From the NCBI GenBank assembly GCA_032433595.1, contig JASWJB010000017.1, forward strand, positions 62,001-126,000: a stretch of DNA of 64,000 nucleotides, given 5' to 3'. This document shows, piece after piece, positions 59,206-64,000 of the stretch. Both the position numbers and the translations under genes were made by a program. Position 1 is the stretch's first letter. Every line of letters starts with the position of its first letter. The DNA is from Conoideocrella luteorostrata (taxonomy: Eukaryota; Ascomycota; Sordariomycetes; Hypocreales; Clavicipitaceae). The notes under the pieces were generated by a model. That model saw only the letters and a program-made list of their open reading frames with translations. It ran no database searches and was not told the DNA's origin.

Positions 59206-61362
59206 TTACTTCTTTTGTCGTTTGGCGCTCTTATCGCTGACAGTGCTCAACACACTTGCGCTTCGCTTGTGAGGACCACTGCTACTGCTTGGTCTGGCAC
59301 TCTTTTCCCGCTCCCGATCACTTTCGACAGGTTTATCACGTGTGGCCTCTGCATCAACTGGTTTAATTGTGGTGTCTGGTTCATCATCTGCCTCTTCACC
59401 TCCCTCGGGTGTTGTTGGCTGATCCTTGGTCTCGTCGTTATTGTCTGCGGTAGTGTCCGCCGCCGTGGGCTTGACTTCAGAGTCGGTTTGATCAGCGGAA
59501 ACGATTGCATTTTTATCCACCTTATCACCCTCAATTCGATCATCGCCGTCCGATGACTTCTTAGTTGGCTCGGCAGCGGCAGCGGCAGCGGCACTGGCAC
59601 TGGCACTGGCACTGACTGTGCCCTGGACCTTCTCTCTTTCCGTTTTCTTGGCCTGTTCGATCTTGATCTCGGCATCAATTTTATCTGATACCTTTCTGGC
59701 GTCAAGTAGACTATTCACAGCGGCAAGCAATTGTTCATACTGAAGCGTTGTCGCGGCAGTCGGCATGGCCAGCTTAGCGGGAACGTCCAATTCGTTGAGC
59801 GTATTGTTGATACGTAATTGTTGTTGATTAGACTTGTGCGAGAAAAGCTTATTGATCTTTTCGGTGCGGAATGTAGGACCCGATCCCAGTCGATCGTGGT
59901 GCGTGACACCGTATACTACCTCTTCGTGACTATTGAGTTTCCTCCGCTCGGGGGGTTGCTGCTTTTCTTGCTGCTGCTGAGTCTTCTTACCAGCAGTTGT
60001 GGGAGTTGACGTAGCGGTAGTTGACTCGCGAGTGACGGCGTTCGAAGCAGCTGCACTATCTCGCTTGCCAGATTCTAGTGCTGCTGCTGCTGAAGGATGT
60101 TGACCTACTCCTGCGGCTGCAGATGCAGCGCCACCAGCTGGAGTATTTGCTCCGTCTGTGCCCAAGATGGACTTTCTCTTTTTAGATTTGTCCACGTTCA
60201 TGAGGTTCTGTAACAGGGTCTGCAAGCCAGCAGATGTTTTAAACGTGTTGATGTCATTTTCGGCTCTGGGATAGTCAAGCCTGTTGTATAGCTCTCTTCG
60301 CTCCTCGTTGAAACGCTCGCTTCTGGCCAAAATCCGCTTGATCTCGAGCAACAGTGACTCTTCCTCCCGCGCCTCCTCTTTTGACCGTGAAAGGGCATTC
60401 ATGGCGAATTCTTTGCGCAGTTTTTCCTGCTTTGGATTAAAGTGCGCCATCAACTCATGAAGTGTATACTCTTGTTGCGTCATGTTCTGGACTGGCTTTT
60501 GAGCTGCCATCATCTTCGCAGCAACTTCGTAGTATCGCGCCTTCATATCCTCCATCGAACGTAGCCTCGTGGTCGGCACAATAGCCTTGCTCTCGTCACC
60601 GTCCACATCAGTCTCGCCATTCGTAGCCGATGGCGTCCACTCATATCGATCCCAGATGATAGCCCACCGAAGGTCAAACTCGCTAGCCATCTCCATCAAG
60701 TAATCCGTCTCCTCTTTGGTCCAGTCGTCATTCTGAAGAGATACCGAGTACTGGTCCTCGCTGTACTGAGGCACTTGGACTTTGACGTTGAATTTGGCAA
60801 ATGTCGAATCTTCCAACTGTTCAGCATTCGTCTCCCCTGTATTATCTCCCTCATGTCCTCCTCCTCCCCCTTCTTGGGGATTTTGAATCGCAGCAGTGTC
60901 GACATTGCCATGAGCATCTGCATCCGCGGCTTCAGCGGTATCAGTAGGAGCAGAGGCAGGAGTCGGAGCAGGGCCAGGAGCAGGAGTAGGAGCAGGGCCA
61001 GGGACAGGAGCAGGAGCATGAGCAGAAGCAGAAGTAGGAGCAGGAGTAGGAACAGAAATAGATCCGTCCTTGACGTCCTTCCGTCTCCAATGCCTCAGAA
61101 CTAGACTCTGATCCTCACGTCCCGAGTTTTTAAAAGGTCGAAGCTCCCATCGCGCCGCGGGTTTCCGGCCCGCCAAGCGTCGTTTTTTGAATTGTACAGT
61201 TTGCGGGACAATAGCTATGGGGTTGTCGCCTCCCAGGTTGAGGACTTCGCGGGCGAGACCTTTGACGTTCGGTCGCGCCGCGGCTATCTTTTGTTTCTTG
61301 GAGGGGCGGTGGCCGGAGGAATCTCCTAAATTAAGAACATCGCGGACGTCAGAGGAAGCCAT
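59206..61362 (-). CDS. SWC4: SWR1-complex/NuA4 subunit Swc4 (DMAP1 family)
   Basis: Single exon of 718 codons on the minus strand. The N-terminus MASSDVRDVLNLG and the RWELRPFKNSGR block are family hallmarks. A SANT/Myb-like domain lies at about residues 208-245 (DDWTKEETDYLMEMASEFDLRWAIIWDRY). Further helices cover RRELYNRLDYPRAENDINTF and the GSGPTFRTEKINKLF region. Swc4 is shared by the SWR1 H2A.Z-exchange complex and the NuA4 acetyltransferase in the nucleus. Two low-complexity insertions stand out: a Pro-Ala repeat at about residues 105-140 (encoded around 60940-61055) and an Ala-Ser run near residue 585 (59570-59617). The C-terminal third is disordered and Asp/Glu/Lys/Ser-rich. The gene is head to head with a p24 gene. 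Confidence 0.94.
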   Translation of the reverse strand: MASSDVRDVLNLGDSSGHRPSKKQKIAAARPNVKGLAREVLNLGGDNPIAIVPQTVQFKKRRLAGRKPAARWELRPFKNSGREDQSLVLRHWRRKDVKDGSISVPTPAPTSASAHAPAPVPGPAPTPAPGPAPTPASAPTDTAEAADADAHGNVDTAAIQNPQEGGGGGHEGDNTGETNAEQLEDSTFAKFNVKVQVPQYSEDQYSVSLQNDDWTKEETDYLMEMASEFDLRWAIIWDRYEWTPSATNGETDVDGDESKAIVPTTRLRSMEDMKARYYEVAAKMMAAQKPVQNMTQQEYTLHELMAHFNPKQEKLRKEFAMNALSRSKEEAREEESLLLEIKRILARSERFNEERRELYNRLDYPRAENDINTFKTSAGLQTLLQNLMNVDKSKKRKSILGTDGANTPAGGAASAAAGVGQHPSAAAALESGKRDSAAASNAVTRESTTATSTPTTAGKKTQQQQEKQQPPERRKLNSHEEVVYGVTHHDRLGSGPTFRTEKINKLFSHKSNQQQLRINNTLNELDVPAKLAMPTAATTLQYEQLLAAVNSLLDARKVSDKIDAEIKIEQAKKTEREKVQGTVSASASASAAAAAAAEPTKKSSDGDDRIEGDKVDKNAIVSADQTDSEVKPTAADTTADNNDETKDQPTTPEGGEEADDEPDTTIKPVDAEATRDKPVESDREREKSARPSSSSGPHKRSASVLSTVSDKSAKRQKK

Positions 61363-62027
61363 ACCGACCAGGTTGTAGATGGTAGTTGCCTTCCTCTGCG
61401 CTTGGTGGTGATGATTTTGGTGTACCGTTCTCGTTGTGATTTTACTCGGTCGGTATCATCGCGCAAAGGCCACGGATGGGTCGCAGTATTATGGATGATT
61501 GAACACGCTGTACCGTGATGAAATGAAGTCGATGCGCGCGTCAAATACGACGATGTTTTGCGTAACCCTAATCACCCGGGGTCTCAAAAGCGGTACTAAC
61601 TTATGATACTGGGGCCCGGTATGAACATGCTTATGGACTTTGTTCATTGAATTTACTGCCGCTGCGGCGTGCACGTGACTCTTTCTTCTCAAAGCTGTCC
61701 TCTGGCGCGGCGCGCGCGGAGTCTCGTTAGGTGGTGTGCGCACCGCAATACCCCTGACACAGTGGCGGAAAGGAGACCTGGTCCCGTTTTTTGAACGTGG
61801 CAGCTTGAAGTACTCCGTAGTTTGGCTGTCTATTTGTCTATCTGAATCTCCTCAGACCGCGAAGATCGCACGCATCCCATCCTGTCCTATCCCATCCATC
61901 CCCATCGAGACAACTCGAATTGTCGGCACCAGTCTCGCTCGGGAGGCCCATTTTCTCGAACTGCAAATCATCACTCTTTCGAAACGCAGAACGCGCGTCT
62001 TGGGGCAAAAAGAAAAACGACAGCACA
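61363..62027. promoter_or_regulatory. Shared divergent promoter of SWC4 and the p24 gene
   Basis: 665 bp between start codons. One 9-mer copy at 61811 and a GC-rich GCGCGGCGCGCGCG patch near 61700. No gene seen. Confidence 0.5.
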
Positions 62028-62929
62028 ATGAAGCCCTTCCTGCCTCTCCTGTCGCTGGCCTCGGCCGCACAGGCTCTCTACTTCTACGTCGACGGCGCAA
62101 ACCCCAAATGTTTCTTCGAGGAACTCCCCAAGGATACCTTGGTGGTGGGACATTACTCTGCGGAAGAGCATGACGATCGAGTCAATGCCTGGCAGCAGCA
62201 TTCAGGAATCAGCATCTACATTTCCGTGGACGTAAGCACATCACTCCGTTTTTGGGGGAAGGAAGGCCAATCCCCCTCCTCCCATTAACATTTTTATATC
62301 GCCGCCCTCTTTATCCCTCTCTCCTCTCCCATGACCGAAAAACAATTCATAACTGACATGCATATGTTCCCAGGAGGTCTTCGACAATGATCACCGCATC
62401 GTATCCCAGCGAGGCTCCTCCTCCGGCCGCTTCACCTTCACGGCCCACGAGTCCGGGGACCACAAGATCTGCTTCGTCCCATCATCCACGTCCGGCCGCT
62501 CATCGTGGCTTTCGGCGCGTAGTCCCAACGGCGGCATCAAGATGAGGCTGGATCTTGTGATTGGCGAGACTGGCTCCATTGAGAGCAGCGACAAGGACAA
62601 ACTGCAAGATATTGCATCGAGGGTGAAGGACCTGAACGCTAGATTGAATGACATTCGGAGGGAGCAGGTCTTCCAGAGAGTATGGATTTTTTTATTTATT
62701 TATTTTTTCCGGCGTTTGCTTGGGAATTACCCCTTTTTATTACAAAAGACACTGGCTGACATTTTTCCCACGCACGCAGGAACGCGAAGCTGATTTTAGA
62801 GACCAATCCGAAGCAACCAACTCCCGCGTCATTCGATGGATTATTATTCAACTCGTCATCATTGGCATCACCTGCGCATGGCAACTCTCACATCTGCGAT
62901 CCTTCTTCATCAAGCAGAAGCTTACCTGA
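62028..62929 (+). CDS. p24/EMP24-GP25L family cargo receptor (Erp type)
   Basis: Three exons: 62028-62231, 62374-62679 and 62780-62929, with introns of 142 and 100 nt (branch ACTGAC and GCTGAC). The product is 219 aa, the usual length. Residues 1-16 are a cleavable signal peptide ending before LYFYVDG. A GOLD domain follows (CFFEELPKDTLVVGHY, then GRFTFTAHESGDHKICF with its cysteine pair), then a coiled-coil (KLQDIASRVKDLNARLNDIRREQ). One transmembrane helix spans about residues 190-210. The short cytosolic tail RSFFIKQKLT carries a diphenylalanine and lysines for COPII/COPI sorting. It cycles between ER and Golgi selecting GPI-anchored or other cargo. Confidence 0.95.
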
Positions 62930-62931
62930 AG

Positions 62932-62977
<46 letters not shown>

Positions 62978-64000
62978 ATCCATACAAACGAGTGGTTCCC
63001 AATATTTTTTCTTCCACCGCCCTATTGCAAGGATAGACTTCGGGGGTTATTCTTCCATGCGACAAAGTATACTGTCTTCCTTTTAGCTCAGTAGGAGCTC
63101 TACATTTATTCATGTCCCAGAAATCGCATTGGGTTGGGGAAAACTTGGTGTAGGCTATATAAAACGGGCGAAAGGGGGGGGCTGATGAGTTATCATGTAT
63201 ACGATGATGGGTTTGGAGCGGTTCGTACTAGAGATCCTGGTTATGGGCAAGGATCGGTAATATGGTCATCTGAATTGGAACATCTACAAAATTTACAACA
63301 CTGATATGATAATGTGTAACATGCACAGAATGTAGTTGTCTTATTACGCGGTTCATTAGAAGCTTCATGGTCCCTATATGATAAAACAGGAATCATGTAA
63401 ACACCAACCACCTCCTGCGGCATATCAAGAAAACTAATAAGAGGTTTTATCACAAATGGATTTACTGAGAAAAAAGACTCTTTTATTCCATTACGATGTA
63501 TACCATACGAAAACTCCTAAACCACCTTATATTCCCGTCAACACGCTACACCTTGCTCTCCTTTGCTTTACTTGCTTGCCTGCTATCAGCATTTGTATGA
63601 CTTCTAGTGATACCTCGCAAACACACAAACTTCGCCCACGTCGCTCTCTTTGCGACTAGATAAGAAAAACAACTAGATGAGAGCCCTCGCAGGCCCCGAT
63701 TATTACAGAATGGCGTTGGTGGTGTGAGATAACTTCGAGAGTGAGAGTAAAAGGGACTCGGGACAATTGAGGTAGTATGATCGTGAGGAGAGAAATAACA
63801 AAAAAACATGAAAATAGTGCGTCAACCCAAAAATGCTACCCGTGGTCGTAACCGCCTTGCGCCGTGCTTCTTCGCTGCACATTGAAAGTGGCTTTTTAAG
63901 TATGGTTTCGTTGTGGAATGCCTGACGTGGAAAATAATTTAATGGAGCTAAGGAAAATGTAATGTCCGACCCATTGCCTCCCACGGGTCATTCAATAAAA
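62930..64000. other. Gene-free right flank
   Basis: 3' flank of the p24 gene, with a (CT)n tract at about 62934-62975, then AT-rich sequence to the window end. Minus-strand frames at 63546-63984 have no recognisable domain; they could belong to a gene outside the window. Confidence 0.5.
62934..62975. repeat. (CT)n microsatellite
   Basis: About 20 CT units directly after the p24 stop codon, so in its 3' UTR. Confidence 0.95.

Noticed and set aside
63083..63105. Second TAGCTCAGTAGG-like sequence
   Set aside because: Same reason; part of a short inverted AGCTC pattern only.

Overview
The window is nuclear DNA of a filamentous ascomycete (Pezizomycotina). The repertoire looks like Sordariomycetes, possibly Hypocreales, but no marker fixes the genus. 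Genes are split by short introns (55-152 nt) with GTRNGT-type donors and CTAAC/CTGAC-like branch sites. There are Zn2Cys6 regulators, a C6-finger/acetyltransferase fusion and typical fungal housekeeping genes. I rebuilt exon structures by hand; every spliced model keeps an intact frame from ATG to stop.

Layout. 1-18.7 kb is gene-poor: a 146-aa conserved-looking protein, a mitochondrial DUF1279 (FAM210/NAT2-like) protein, an unrecognised 616-aa disordered protein, an 85-aa basic protein and a PF13350-type tyrosine phosphatase, separated by kilobases of non-coding DNA rich in the 9-mer TACGGAGTA. 18.7-22.8 kb holds a membrane-anchored amidohydrolase and an acyltransferase-3 protein, tail to tail. 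25.5-46.8 kb is a dense housekeeping block: HEM2 (haem), MIC12 (cristae), mitochondrial ribosomal bL17m, UTP25 (ribosome biogenesis), eIF3f (translation initiation), an R3H-SUZ RNA-binding protein, a zinc-knuckle/RS protein, CWF18 (spliceosome), a mitochondrial PPR protein and a Zn2Cys6 transcription factor. 47.9-50.2 kb carries the C6-finger/acetyltransferase fusion. 50.2-59.2 kb is a 9-kb stretch with no convincing gene. 59.2-62.9 kb has SWC4 (SWR1/NuA4) and a p24 cargo receptor, divergently arranged.

Several housekeeping genes sit head to head across 0.4-0.7 kb shared promoters: MIC12/bL17m, UTP25/eIF3f, CWF18/PPR and SWC4/p24. The block leans towards RNA processing, ribosome production and mitochondrial biogenesis.

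The most unusual observations are: (1) an intron in the zinc-knuckle gene that apparently starts AT and ends AC with an otherwise U2-type donor; only this splice restores a perfect CX2CX4HX4C knuckle. (2) A fusion of a Zn2Cys6 DNA-binding domain to a hexapeptide acetyltransferase in which the usual catalytic His position is Leu. (3) At least 25 exact copies of TACGGAGTA/TACTCCGTA, all outside coding exons, about fifty times chance expectation and clustered in the gene-poor flanks.
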